A stretch of DNA of 64,000 nt, from contig OZ017796.1 of the NCBI GenBank assembly GCA_963969395.1, forward strand, positions 32,850,243 to 32,914,242. Direction: 5' to 3'. This DNA comes from Pseudoscleropodium purum (taxonomy: Eukaryota; Streptophyta; Bryopsida; Hypnales; Brachytheciaceae). The notes beneath the pieces are model-generated. The model had not been told where the DNA came from. It did no database searches and worked only from the letters and a program-made list of their open reading frames with translations. Below, piece after piece: positions 12,251 through 24,818 of this stretch. A program made the position numbers and the translations under genes. Position 1 is the first letter of the stretch. Each line of letters opens with the position of its first letter.

Positions 12251-14321
12251 AACTTGGATTAAAGTTTGGTGATTCCCGAGGTCAGTGTCAAAGGAATTTG
12301 TTAGTTTCACCCATAGAATTTAACTTTTTAGCTTTCCCTTCAAATCTTTTTACATGATTTTACTTATGTCATCTTCGAAGTGACTGCTTTTATTTGAATG
12401 TGAAGCCTTTATTTTGTATTTGTGTTTGTGGAAACCAATTACTTTCCATTGCCTTCCACATTTGAGATGATGCCTCAAACTTTGGTAGGAAGTTATAATT
12501 AATTCTTGACTTGTAAGTTCTCTCCTAGTCATATATTCTTGAATCATATATTAAGGTAAACTATCCCATTCTAGACCAAATGGGAGCAAGCCTACAATGG
12601 GCTAAATTATATTTGTGGTATATATTTTAGAATTTGAATGTACATCAACATAATTGAACCCACAATGAGTTTGCTTCCATTTGGAATGAAGTAGTCTATC
12701 TTAGTTACTAATTTTGAAGATTGGAATCTAACTCATTGGAGATGGATATGATTAATTGTAGTTTGTTGTGTGCTTGACCATTCCAATATGATGATCATGA
12801 AAATCATGTCTTGTACAAAAATCAAATTATATGCTTGTAAATGAGTATGATGAGGTAATCCTAAATGGGCTTGAAAGGATATCAAACAATTTTCTATAAA
12901 AATACATATGTCCATTGATAATAATTAGTAAGTAATTTTATTAGAAGTATAATAAAGAAAAACTAGAAGTTGCAAAGGAAAAAAATCCAAAATAAATCTA
13001 TAATAAAGGGGTATAGAAACTAAAATTAATGAATCAAATATTTAGAATTCAATTCAATTAATCAAGGTCTAATTTGAATATCATAATCAAATTTATTTAC
13101 ATTTTTCATTCAATTTTGAAAATCCATTTTTACTATAGATAGTATATTATTAACAACAATGAATTTGCTTTTAATCCAATTATTTGACATGTATCTAATT
13201 TATTTATTTTATATTGGTTGTAAAATGAACTGGAACATCTAAACCAAATTGTTCAATCAAATAAGGATTATAATATCCAAAATGTTTTGGTTCTCAAATA
13301 TCTTTCTTTAGCACATATCTTGTTATATCTTGAACTTAAGAATGAAGTATTGGCACTTAAATGACTATTATAAGCAAGTGTGATTACTACCAACTATAAT
13401 GTAGTAGTGAAAATTTTAGTAGCCAATAATTCTTAAGAATATATGTTGTTTTGTTTAACATCATTTTTTTCCTACAATTGTCTTGTAAAGAATGAATTTT
13501 GTTGGACTTTTAGAATAGGGTGCAAGGTGAAAAAAAGTTTTTCATTGAATTGTTAATGTATATATAATTTTTAACTATTGAAATCATATGATATGCCATT
13601 ATATATATCTTGTTACTATGAAATATAATTCTTAAAATTTTCAAATCTTAATTCTAAATTTTATAATATTATGACACAAAGATAAAAATAAAATTGTCTA
13701 TGAAGTATAGTAATAAAAAAATATTTTTTTACACCTGAAAGACCAAGGGTAGACTAAATTTCAAACATTGAAGATGTGTTATAAAATGCCTCTTAGAATA
13801 ATAATTTAATGATGAATTTTCAAACAATACTTGTAAACATAAATCACATCTATGTGATGGTTTAATTTAGTACTAAGCTAATCAATATTTATCAAGTAAA
13901 CTAGAATCTAGAAATTAAAAATTCCTTTAAAAATTGAATTTTAGTGGTTTTTTTCTTTAATTTCAGAATGTTAAGTATAAAATGGTAACTTCTAGATTTT
14001 TATCTCTCTTTTTGAAATCCTTTTTATAATGGCTAGTTTTGAAGTGAAAAAAAATCATTTACAATGAAATGCATTAATGTTTTTTGAAAAATAGAATACT
14101 ATAGAGATTAGTTTTGGAAATCTATATAGTAAAAATATTAGAGGATCATTAAGAGAATCTTAAAACTTTTGCATGGATGAAAAAATCAAGTTTTGTTATG
14201 GATGTCCAACCATTATACTGTGTATATAATTTAGAATGTACCTTTTGATTGGATTATGTAGTCCTTGTCTCACTTATACATCCATTTGGAATTTGATATA
14301 GCATCAAGAACACACATATTT
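12251..14321. other. AT-rich intergenic DNA
   Basis: There is no coding signal. Composition is very AT-rich with many homopolymer runs, consistent with old repeat sequence. No boundaries could be set. Confidence 0.4.
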
Positions 14322-15100
14322 TTAACACCTTAATGCCCAAGGGTTTGGAATATAGATTAAATGTGTTATTGTTGTTGTAATATATGGCTTCAATTTCTTT
14401 AAAGTTTAATATCATATCTTTTTAATGCAAAAATATTCTTCAATATTTTTGAAGTTTGACATCTTTTGATTTTTGATATATTTACAATCAAAAAAGCCAA
14501 GGAAGCCACTTACAAAAAGTACCAATTTAAATACCATAGTATTATTATATTGAAGTACTTTTGGTGCAAATTTAAGTGTTTCATCTTATTTTATAAGCAC
14601 AAATTACAAAATAATCAAGGCACTTATAAATTTCAAAACATTAGAGAGAATTTACTCAATTTAGACCTTACAGAGGGTTATTTGTTTTTTGAACATGATG
14701 CGAATATAAGGGAAAATTTAAAAATCATTTAAAAAAATGTTATATATATATATATATAATTTTTTAATAAAAAATAATTGATTAATTAATTTTTTATAAT
14801 CATCAATTTGATGTGGTGCACGAGCTAATATAAACTGACAAGATTCTCTTTAACAAGATTTTTGTGATTTCTTTTTTATTTGCACATTTGCATGCAATCA
14901 AATGGCCCTCTATGAGAATCACACATTCTTTAATAACACAATGTTATATTACTATCCATTCAAAAGATGCCTCCCCTTGGTTTGCATTAGTTGCCCCCTT
15001 TCTCTCAAAAAATTTATAGGCTATTGATTTTTTTTAAGAAAAAAATACTTACTCTTGAAATTGCAATTGATTTATCAAAACTTCACAAGCCAAAGATCTT
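14322..15100 (+). mobile_element. Left part of a TTAA-type (piggyBac-like) element, truncated
   Basis: It begins TTAACACCTTAATGCCCAAG, close to the left end of the intact element at 16422 (CCCCTAAATGCCCAAGGC). The stretch near 14870-14920 (TTTGCACATTTGCATGCAAT followed by CAAATGGC) matches the corresponding interior near 16620-16650 of that element. A (TA)n run lies at 14739-14758. No right end is recognised. Confidence 0.4.
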
Positions 15101-15109
15101 GTGAGATTT

Positions 15110-15250
15110 AATCTGAGCCATCCAAATATGAAATATGAAATGAATACCGAATATGAATATAGTTCGGATATGAATATTGTTTGGATATAAATACGATATG
15201 AATATTAAATATAGATACAAATACGAATACATTACCGGATATAGATATGG
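15110..15250. repeat. Degenerate GGATATGAATAT short tandem array
   Basis: About ten imperfect copies of a roughly 12-bp unit (GAATATGAATAT, GGATATGAATAT, GGATATAAATAC) occur in about 140 bp. The 119-codon minus-strand frame across it reads as an Ile/Tyr/Ser-rich repeat and is an artefact of the array. Confidence 0.7.
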
Positions 15251-15844
15251 GAGAAATTATCCCATATTGATTGTCACTATGTTGGTTTTTGAAAATTACA
15301 AGAGGAGGGAGGGAGAGGGGGCAATATAAATGAAAATTTTCAAATCTTTCAAATCCAAAAATGACCCCCAAAATGGAGTCACTTTTGGGTGGATAGTGGG
15401 TACTTCTCCTCACTATCCACTCTTCACAGTTCAAAGACAATAACATATACTCCATTATTTTCATCATTATTTTTGTCTTTAAGAAATAGATTAAAATTTT
15501 TAAAAGGATAGTCTACTTGCTCTTTGAAAATGGAGAAATACTCATTAAAAGTCTCAATATTAAATTATTGATGAATAATTACTATATAAATATTCAAACC
15601 ATATGAAAAAAACTTTTGGATTTTGATTAACTATTTGAAATACCAAAGTTGGTAAATTCACAAAATTTTAGTCAAGTCTTCACTTCTATTAGTTCCTTTG
15701 ATTGTGAACCTCACCTTTTGAAAATTATTCATTTAAGATCAACCATTAAAGAGATCTTTATATACCACTACCAACTTATTAATGTAGAAGCACTTGACTT
15801 TAGAAAGTCACCAACAATTTTATATCTATTTTTAATGTTTAATC
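15251..15844. other. AT-rich spacer with a small inverted repeat
   Basis: The only structure seen is a short stem-loop at about 15390-15421 (GTGGATAGTG ... CACTATCCAC). No gene is visible. Confidence 0.35.
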
Positions 15845-17710
15845 TCTAAATGCATGAGCATTTCAAAGTGTATTTTTTCCTATGAAAAAAGAACATGGAC
15901 TTAGAGTTATTCCCAATGAAGTAAATTGTTTTTTTTCCAAATCTAATCATGTCAATATTTAAAAAGCTTACTTGTTAGTGTACATTCTATTTTGGAGTGC
16001 AAAATTGCAAAGGAGTGGTGAGATTCTAATAAGAAAAATAGTAGATGTTTTTTCAAGCCTCTACAAGACCATTTCAAGGCTATTCCCTAAATTGTGAACG
16101 AATGTATGATTGTGTAGAATATAAAAAAATATTTAATTTTTTTAAAATAAAAAAAATATTTTAAAAATATTTTCATATTAATTAAATAATTTTATTTAAT
16201 GTACCAATTTCTCAACCATATCAGAGTGCTAATATCACGGCGTTCTTGTATTTCGAGTAGCCTAAGAATTTGTAGTCTTCTAAAGGCTCAAAAAACATCT
16301 CATGTGTATGTATCTCATTTTTATTATGTTGTCCCTCCCTACAATGTTTGAGAAATTTTCATTTGAGGACTTTTTGGATTGGAAGTGACACGAACAACTA
16401 AAAATTGTGTTAGCATACTAACCCCTAAATGCCCAAGGCCTTTTTTGAGCTTCATTACAACAAATGTAGACCCAATAGTGGGCCATTTGACTTTTTAGAT
16501 TTGTGCAAATCCAAAGAAATAATTTTAAAAAAAAATCTTTTTAGTCCCTAGTCCTACATGGTACACATTGTGATTATGTAAAATAAATAATTTTTTTAAT
16601 TTCAATTTACTTTTTTTTGTATATGCACATTTACATGTAATCAAAAGGCTACCTGATGGGTCCAGATTTTTTGTAATGCCAGGAATTTGCTCTTAATTGA
16701 ACAAGATGCCAAAATTTATGATGATTTATATTAATTTTTTTGAATTATATATAACCGTATAAATTCTAACTAGATATATTAAAGATCACACTAGTAAAAA
16801 AAAAACACAACAATATCACTTATGGATTGAAAGAGTATATTGTTTGATCATGAGGGTGTTAAAATTATGAAAGGGATTGGAAGTCTTTCAATCCTCTTTA
16901 CACATGTCAAATCCAAAAAAATGGTAATTGAAAAAATATGAGGTTAAAAGAAAAACATAGATAACCTTCATCAATTTATAGCTTCTCAAAATCTCTTCTA
17001 CAATATTTTAAAATTAATTTCTAATGTGAATTTTTCTATGAGATCTAGTGTATTTGAGGCTCATTTCCAAAAGCTCTGAACATTATGGAAAGTCAAGATT
17101 GCAATGGACACCTGTGCACAAAATCTTAAATAAAAAATCATAATCAATCATTTTCATAATTGGATTTTTAATGCTAAAACTAGACCTCAAAAAGAATTTT
17201 TCAAAAATATAAACTATTAAAAATAGCAACTTGAAAAGGATTTATTTAACTTCAAAGTATTTTCAACACCAAAATGTGGTGCCTTAGGCATTTAGGGGCT
17301 AAAATACACTTCCAAAAGCTTTAAGTTCATATAAAGAGCTATCAAACTCATTACATAATCCACCTTGCAATTGTTGAAATGCAATTTATTTTATAAGTAG
17401 AAATTGCAAATAACTCTAAATCAACACTTTGAAGTTTTCAATTTTCAATGGTGAAAATCATGAAAATGTTTTACTCTTTGCATTGGGGCCATTTTCAAAG
17501 CAAATAGATAAGTATAATTCTTTTATCTAGATCTCAATTCAAGTCAAATTGGCAAACTTTATTCAAAGGCAAGAAATGAAGTAAAATTAGCAAGCTTTAC
17601 TCTTCTACAAATGGTACATATATGCCATTGAAGACCTCTCAAAAATCAAATATTTATTTATTTTTTAGTGAAAATAAAAGCTTCCAATAGTCAACCTTCA
17701 AAATTGAACT
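15845..17710 (+). repeat. Dispersed repeat R1, copy 1, split by an inserted element
   Basis: Segments 15845-16421 and 17299-17710 line up in order with 59560-60260. Shared landmarks are TATGAAAAAAGAACATGGAC versus TATGAAAAAAAGGCATGGGT, then CCTTGCAATTGTTGAAATGC, and then GTGAAAATCATGAAAAT. The interior 16422-17298 is absent from the other copy. No coding capacity remains. Confidence 0.8.
16422..17298. mobile_element. 877-bp non-autonomous element with CTAA target duplication (piggyBac-like)
   Basis: The ends are inverted repeats: CCCCTAAATGCCCAAGGC on the left and, read in reverse, CCCCTAAATGCCTAAGGC on the right, with one mismatch in 18 bp. Both sides are flanked by CTAA (16418-16421 and 17299-17302). 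The second copy of the host repeat has a single CTAA at 59844-59847 and no insert. A 4-bp duplication, ends starting with CCC, and relatives in TTAA point to the piggyBac superfamily. The interior has no ORF. Confidence 0.82.
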
Positions 17711-18713
17711 TAAATTTTTTTTCATGGACAAGGAATTTAATTGCCCACACAATTTTAACCTCCATAGGACCAAATGTCCATTCAATGTATGCAACAAATC
17801 TTGGTTAGGTTCCTATCAAGTCATTTTTGGTCAAATGTACATGAAATTTAGAGACAATGTGTAAACATGTACCTCCTTTGTGAAAAACTAATTTTTTTTG
17901 TGATCACGTTTTTGGATCAAAAGCTATTATGCCCTAAACTTTTAAGGTAATTCAAATTTTTGGAAATCTTTTGCAAAAAAGCTCATCAACTTTTGAAATT
18001 TGGCAAGTATATAACTAATAAAATATGGTATACAATTGACCCAAGAAAATTTAGCCATCAAATCACATTCTAAAAGGAGTCAAATGTTGAACTTTGTTAG
18101 CTACTATATGTTGGGGCAATATCAAGAAAAAAACATTTTCTTCCAACTTCAAGTCCTATTATCTTCCAATTTGTAAGGTCAAAATTCTTGGAAATTTTTC
18201 TACATATTCCAAAGGTTTGTCTCTAACTTTTTTCCATTTTCATTTTAAATGAAAAATTTCTTCATTATACAAAAAATCATCAAAAAATTATTAGTGTATT
18301 GCCAATTGATTTAACCTCCATTTGCATTGCAAATTGATTTGGTATAAGTTAGACATCTCAATTGCTTCTAAAAATTTTCATGAGTGAATCTAACATCATA
18401 TAATTATGAATGGTCAAAATCTTTATTTTTGTGTAGAGTAAAAATTTTACTCGAAGAGGGCCCAAGTTTGCTGCCTCTAAGTTGTAAGAATGAAAATAAA
18501 TAAATTTCTTACTTCAAATGTTATAATCTTTCAATCCACAAAGTCAAATGGCCTGAAATTTTTTCCACACTCTAGTAAAATATTTTATTTCAATTTTTGT
18601 ATGGTTGAAGTTTCAATTTTTAAAAAATTCAATTTTCATTTTTGAATAAGATACCAAAAAATTGCAATTTTTGATAATGTTTGAAAAAATCCCAGCCCTT
18701 TAGTTCTTTAGGG
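17711..18713. other. AT-rich repeat-like DNA
   Basis: No gene is seen. Composition and texture resemble the neighbouring R1 repeat, but I found no second copy in the window. Confidence 0.35.
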
Positions 18714-18815
18714 TTTAAATCATGGTTGTCACATTGGACAGATTACTATTCATTTCACGTCCTATAGGACGTGAAATGAATAGTAATCTGTCCAATGTGA
18801 CAACCATGGTTTAAA
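18714..18815. repeat. Near-perfect 102-bp palindrome
   Basis: 51-bp arms are centred between 18764 and 18765 (CGTCC TATA GGACG at the middle). The only mismatch is T18720 against G18809, which would be a G:U pair in RNA. The arms begin TTTAAATCATGGTTGTCACA. It has the same length as the palindrome at 8313-8414 but an unrelated sequence. Confidence 0.95.
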
Positions 18816-20139
18816 TTGACCATATATGGTTGATTAGATAGTGTAGAATTAACTCCTAAAGCCCCTTGAAATAATCCAAACTTCCCAAATTGTAAAGTTG
18901 CATTGTTAACAAGAAATTTCAAAGAATAAGTCATAGGATGGATATTAGTTTTGAAAATCAATATTATATAGTTGTTAAGAAGAATTGAAAAATTTTAGAA
19001 AAATAAATGGATGGAATTTCTCAAACATTGTGAAAAATTATAATAACTGCCAAATACAATTGTACGATAGCAACTAGAAATGGTTTGTCTAATTCATTTT
19101 GGATTAACCCTTAAACAACCTAGGCTTGATTTCTAAAGAATCTTTGACAAAAACTATTTTTAAAAAATTTTGGAAAATGTTTCAACCTATTGAATGTACT
19201 TCTAAAGTAATATGGCTTGCGGAATTCAACATTTAGCCTACAAAGTTAAAGCTATGGTCAATTTTACATGTTTTGATATACATACTTTGGGTAAGAAGTA
19301 AGACCTATATCCCACTTCAAGCCTTTAAGGAGATTTTTGGTTCTCCTTTGGACTACCTCCTAAAAATATCATCGAAGGATTAATTAAGATTTGGCGTGAT
19401 TGACTAAAACTACAGCTTTGGTATTTTTAGGTTGTGTATCCTTAAATTTTTAAAGCTTTGTATAGATGAATGTCACAAATTTGTGTTAATTTGATAAAAT
19501 TGATGAAAGAAGCTTCTCATTTAATGCTACTTAAATTGAAATATCTATTGGTAGTACGGGTTCATATTCACTCATTTACATTAGTGGATGAGATGGCACT
19601 TAAGAAGTTTCGTTAGAACTTGACATGGGACCCAAGATGAACCAACTTTTAATCCTCGTCAACCTAAATTTTATTAGAGTTATTTCTCCGTCATTCTCTT
19701 CTTAATTTCAATACACATATAGCATGTGTTTCATTATCCTTGTGAAGATGCTTGAAACCAAAAAGTGGCATGACAATGAATGACTTAAAAAATGAAGAAT
19801 GCACCTATTGATCGCAATAAAATTGTATCATTTTTGGCAAAGTACTTTGGTAATAGCTCTTGTCGAGTTGTGCTTTCAAGGTTCAATGAATCTATGATTC
19901 TATGGATGGAAGCTACTGACAGCTAGATTTTCAAGTCTGGGTCAGGTCATGGAAAACCCAATTTTGACCAAGAGACCAAGATGTCACCAATCCTGCTTTT
20001 TTTTTCCAAAATTCCCGTGATTCTCAAAATCCGTCCCCTGGCTGTCTCCTCTTACTCAACCACAAATTCTCCATTGATATCCCTTTTGCAATAGTCAATG
20101 GATGCAGGGAAGGAAATCAATTTCAAAATATAATTAAAA
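18816..20139. other. AT-rich intergenic DNA with one TTAA-type terminus
   Basis: TTAACCCTTAAACAACC at about 19105 equals the right end of the small element at 55478-55706 read in reverse (TTAACCCTTAAACAACAC). No partner end was found, so this may be a solo or eroded copy. There is no coding signal. Confidence 0.35.
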
Positions 20140-22460
20140 AAAAACATTGGAGGAGGAAATGTTCAGGAGGACTTTTGTGCCCCAGCTAGCTAGTACTCGG
20201 CAAGTCGGCTTTGAGGGACTGAGGCTGCATTTGATATTTTAGCAATTTGCATCAAATGACAGTACTGATTGTTCAGATAGTGGGTCAGGCTCATCAGCCA
20301 GTGAGGAGGTTGGTCTTGGAGTTTGACAAAAAAGGACGTCGTATAAGTCAAGCTCTGATCGATCTTCTCACTTAATCGAGTTCACACCACTATCTGCATC
20401 CGGCGTTTCTCAGTCGATCTCTCGGGACTTGGCAGGCAAAGGGGAGAATTGATTCTACAGTTGTGTGTCGTACTGTGTGTCGTCTGCATGTTTTCATTTG
20501 TGTGATCTCGATCTCAGCTGGAAAACAACAACACGCGACTACAGTTCTTAACCTTTAGATCCCAGAGGAGCCAAAAGTGGCACTCCCAGCACGTAGCTTG
20601 AAGTTGAAATAGGTCCAGGTTTAGAACTTTAGAACTTTGCGCAACTTGGATGCATCTTCGAAGTCTTTCACTGCATCAATTAATTAAGTGGTACAAGAAT
20701 CGATCAACATGCATTCCCGGCTCTGAAAGGTTCGCAAACACTACTGTAAAGTAAGGGCTTAAAAATATGCAAATACTATGAAAAAAATGCCATTAATGGA
20801 CCACGTACGTAAGCTAAAATATGACAATAAACTATTGCGTATTTACAGCTATAAAATACGCAACATGTTCGGAAATGTACTAACAGGCAGCATTGTGAAG
20901 GTATATGTCACAATTTTTGACTCGTGGAATACCGCCAGCCAGCTAGTATAACGAAATGGACGTTACATGGACTTCCATGTTTCCAGTAATAACACTTCTT
21001 GGTAAAGAGGCACTCAGAACTGTGATTTCAAAAACCCGTCTGGGTCGAATTGAAAGCATTAAATTGCTTCTCACGAGTTGCATTTGTGGCCAGCTAACGG
21101 ACGGGCGCACTGACCGACATTAGTAAACTGCTGGAATCTGGACTTCATCGGTCCAAATACCATTGATTAATTTTGAAAGAGTTGAATTGCATCCCAAGGG
21201 ACCAATTGCAAAGGACCAGAATATATCCTACTCAAGTGCAACGCCGTACGATACCAGCGCACGTGCTTGATTGGGATTATGAAGGCATAACTTATTCTGC
21301 AAGTCAACGAGCTATGGATCGAGCTTCAGAACCCAGCCGATTCCAGGCAGCAGCCGAGATGGTGCTGAACGTAGACTACTTCTGATCGTTCAAAGCTTCT
21401 GCAGTACGAACACAGTAGGCGGGTTCAGTCTTCCTACCTTTTGCAAATATCGAGGCTGATCAAACCTTGAAGTTCTAAACACCCCGGCATGCTAGAGTTA
21501 CAAGTTACAAGTTACTGTACTACCGTACGTCGAAGCAAGGATTTCGACCATGCGATCAAGTGGAATTAAGGGCAAGTTAAGAATCTAGCTGGTCGTCGTA
21601 AGTTTCAATTCCAGCCCTTCAATTCGTTCTATTCCTTCCAGTAATTTTCATTCCCGTTGACATTCTCTACATGTATCGCCTGTAATAGTGTCTACCGAAA
21701 CAATCAAGGTCGAGACTGACTCCGCTAGCTAGCCATACTGTACATTAGAGCCTCTGTTGACAACAGGTGGGCTTTGATTTGTGATTTGAGCTTAGGGTGA
21801 TGCTAATACTTATTCTCTTCAGTTGCCATTTCGTATTTTGCGATTGATTCTGCGATTGAAATTTAACGCAAAATTGAAATTCTCAGACTTTTTGATGGTG
21901 CAAGTTTTTAGATTGTTGGGAAAGGTTCAAGGTTCACGTGTGTGGTGAATGAAACCCCTTCGATTCCTTCGATTCCTTCCTGTATGGTGAATGGAGACAG
22001 TTTACGTTATATCCAAGCTGTGCAGTACTAGTGACTCAGAGAAATTGGCTGAGCTGAGCACCGTCAGACTATCATAGGCATGGGCTTGGCTTGGTCGGCC
22101 CCAGATGCTTTAGTGTTTGTTGTTTGTGAATTACGTTTGACAGCTATATAGATAAGAGGAATCATAAATATCACCCATGTGGTTCATTTCAGAAATGATT
22201 CAATTCGACCTGAGATCGACAAGTACCTACTCAAGATCGATCCATGATCTAACATTGTCAACAAAGTCATGTAGACGTCTATGATTCGTATTCCCCGTCT
22301 GGAAGTCTTGCCCACTGCACAACGTAACAGCTAGCAAGTGTTGAACCGACTTTTGACCCAGTCAATCAAGAGAGTTCGACCTGGAACAAATATTTGGAGC
22401 TCTGAAGTGCCGCAGTTTTCAGACAGCACCGATTTCGACGCTATCAGCACAGTAGGTCTC
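20140..22460. other. Low-copy, GC-richer island without a clear gene
   Basis: Composition is balanced compared with both flanks. The longest plausible frame (21173-21385) lacks an ATG at its start and has no known motif (it includes IPAHVLDWDYEGITYSAS). It could be a non-coding transcript, a regulatory region or the remains of a gene. I looked for plant microRNA signatures that I remember and saw none. Confidence 0.3.
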
Positions 22461-23279
22461 ACTATTTAATTATGTCACTCACCTGCGAGTACAAAGCTCT
22501 GACAACCAGGACTGGAGTAGGTTTAATATAAGCGCCTGCTATGAATGAAAAATTAATCGCCAGTAATGTTGTGAATATCTCCCAAACATGACGAACTTGA
22601 AGTTCAGACCTGTGTGGTCTTCGACACACCTGCTGACTTGCAATATAATTGATATGCTCCAGAAAAATTAACCGTTTTAAGGACGACAGATTCATGGTTT
22701 GAAACGGCTTATTTTGATTGGTCATAATGTGAAAAGTATAAACTGCGCGTAAAACATCTTCGTATAGATAGATTGACTGATGAAAATAGCATGGGCTGGC
22801 TCAATTTTAAATATTTATTTGGAAAAATAAAAATCCCCAGAAACGGTGCTCTCCTTCATCCTTGAAGGGTTACTTCAAATTCAAGTTCATAGACCAAGTT
22901 CCATTTGCAACTACTGTGGAATTTCAAAGATTCAGTATGGAATTTCGGACTAATTTAAAGCTGTGAAAATTTTAACAGTTTCACGTACTATGGAATCGAG
23001 TTCATGGACTCTTTAATTTGGATCGATAAATTTCTCAGGTGGATCAGTAAACTTGCTATAGGGCCTGCCTGTTTGCATACAGAGCAGTGAGCTGGGGATA
23101 CGATAGTAGCTCCCTGGAGTCTGTCTTTGCATTTCCATCTGTCGGGCCATTTGTTCCCATTATCGACACTACACTAATATGATATTTAGTGTTTGTAACC
23201 GCATTAATTAACACCTTAGCGCTCTAATGTCCAATTTCTGGTTGACACACAGATTGAAACTCACATTTCTTTCCCATTA
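22461..23279. other. Mixed spacer, nothing assigned
   Basis: The minus-strand frame at 22462-22725 includes a hydrophobic run (EIFTTLLAINFSFIAGA), but it has no splice or upstream support. I do not call a gene. Confidence 0.3.
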
Positions 23280-23606
23280 AGGTAGGAGGTTCATAAATGG
23301 ACCATCTAAGGGCTGGAAGTGAATCTTAGGGAAGCTAAACATCTTGAAATTTTTTTTAGTAAATTTTCCTTGAAAGACAAGTGGAATTGACAATTTGACA
23401 TCTAAACCCCAATTGTTTTGTATTTTTTTAAGCCTTAAGTTTGCGGAATTAGTTCCAAGTTTTTGAAGTTGGAAAAAAGTGGTCATTTGTGGTCATCAAA
23501 AGCGCCCGCCTCTTGAAATGTTCATAGTTGGTGCATAGAAGAAAGAAAATGTACCTCTAAGTCATGATCACTTTTGATGCTTTGACGGAGTTCGAGCCTC
23601 CTACCT
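23280..23606 (+). mobile_element. 327-bp MITE with TA target duplication, copy 1
   Basis: The ends are AGGTAGGAGGTTC on the left and GAGCCTCCTACCT on the right, flanked by TA on both sides. An inverted copy of the same length lies at 26954-27280, with matching interior such as GGTCCATnnnTGAACCTCC-type ends and a TAAATTTTCC core. The TA duplication suggests the Tc1/mariner (Stowaway-like) group, but that is an inference. Confidence 0.8.
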
Positions 23607-23865
23607 TATTGCTTCAATGAAAATCATCTTAATTTGTGGAAATACTTTATCTAGTTGTTGTCCTCTCTAATGGTTGGACTTGGTATTATTAGAGTATGGA
23701 TTCTTCTAAAATTATAAATATGGAAGTATGTCAAGTGGTTGACCAAGCCAAAATTGCATTGACTGTAGTTCAAAACAGAATTTTGCAAAAATGAAATTAC
23801 AGATTTAAAGAACACAAAAATTAATTTCATAAAATTACCATGTCAAGAGAACCTCATTTGAGTCA

Positions 23866-24818
23866 TTAACCCTGAAAGATCGGAGACTATGTTTTCACTA
23901 AAAACACTCCAAAACTATCATTTCTAATACAAGCACCAAATTTTAAATGAAAAACATTTTTGGACACATGTAACCATAGGATCTTGTAATAAGTTTGTTT
24001 GAGAACATGTGGAAATTTTTTTAGAAATTTCCACAGTGTAGATTGCAAGATATTAGCATTTGAAGTGACAAGTTTCCTTTTTGAGGCCCTGCGAAAATCT
24101 AGGCAGTTGCACTTCAGAAGGTCACATTTATATGGAAAAATGTCCGAAATGGTGGTTACTCTTTGAATTCATTTTTCAAGTCAAGATAGCTACATGCTTG
24201 AAAAATTTCAGATCATTTGGAATCATACAACATGTAGGAAAAAAATAGTAAGTAGAAAGGAGTACAAAATGATTCAAAATACTAAATTGTCAACAATTTA
24301 TTTATGGAATTGAAAAATGCCAATTCCAATGGTTGGAATGTTTTAATAAACAATCTACATCCAATATTTTTATTTTTTTTCAAAAATATTGAAAACTAAG
24401 CTAAATAAAGGACTTCAAAGTTTATTTTAGAGTAGGGATTCTATAACGACCCACAAACTCCTATAAATTAATTTTCCTCATAATTTTTGACTCATTGATC
24501 AAAGTGGAATGATTCAAAGATTTCCAAGTATATAAAAATCAAAAGAACCAATTTCAAATTTTAATTTCTTTGAAAAATGAATTTTAAAGAAGTTTCTTTT
24601 GCCGCCCAGGCTGCCTGTCGAGTAATGAAAAGTACATATCATACAATAATTTTTTAACCATGAAGTCAAAAGTTATGAAAATTATTGGGCCTTAAAGATA
24701 TTCCTTGGGCACATGTTGTATTAAAATTTCAACGAAAAAAAATAAAAACTCCATTCATAATGAGCTGCCCAAAATTTTTATATTGCCAAAAAACGTAATT
24801 TGGACGTTTAGGGGTTAA
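23866..24818 (+). mobile_element. 953-bp internally deleted piggyBac-like element
   Basis: The element is bounded by TTAA on both sides (23866-23869, 24815-24818), with ends TTAACCCTGAAAGATC and CGTTTAGGGGTTAA. The left ~380 bp align with 43386-43770 (shared GGATCTTGTA, GTGTAGATT and TAGCATTTGA). The right ~250 bp align with 49110-49372 (GATATTCCTTG, a TATTGCCAAA-type motif, TTTAGGxGTTAA). It has no transposase sequence, so it is a deletion derivative or relative of the 6-kb element. Confidence 0.82.

Noticed and set aside
15108..15467. 119-codon minus-strand frame
   Set aside because: Most of it is the translation of the degenerate GATATGAATAT array, with no non-repetitive conserved part.
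23588..23603. GTTCGAGCC, similar to a tRNA B-box
   Set aside because: It is part of the right terminal repeat of the 327-bp MITE. No A-box or cloverleaf fits.
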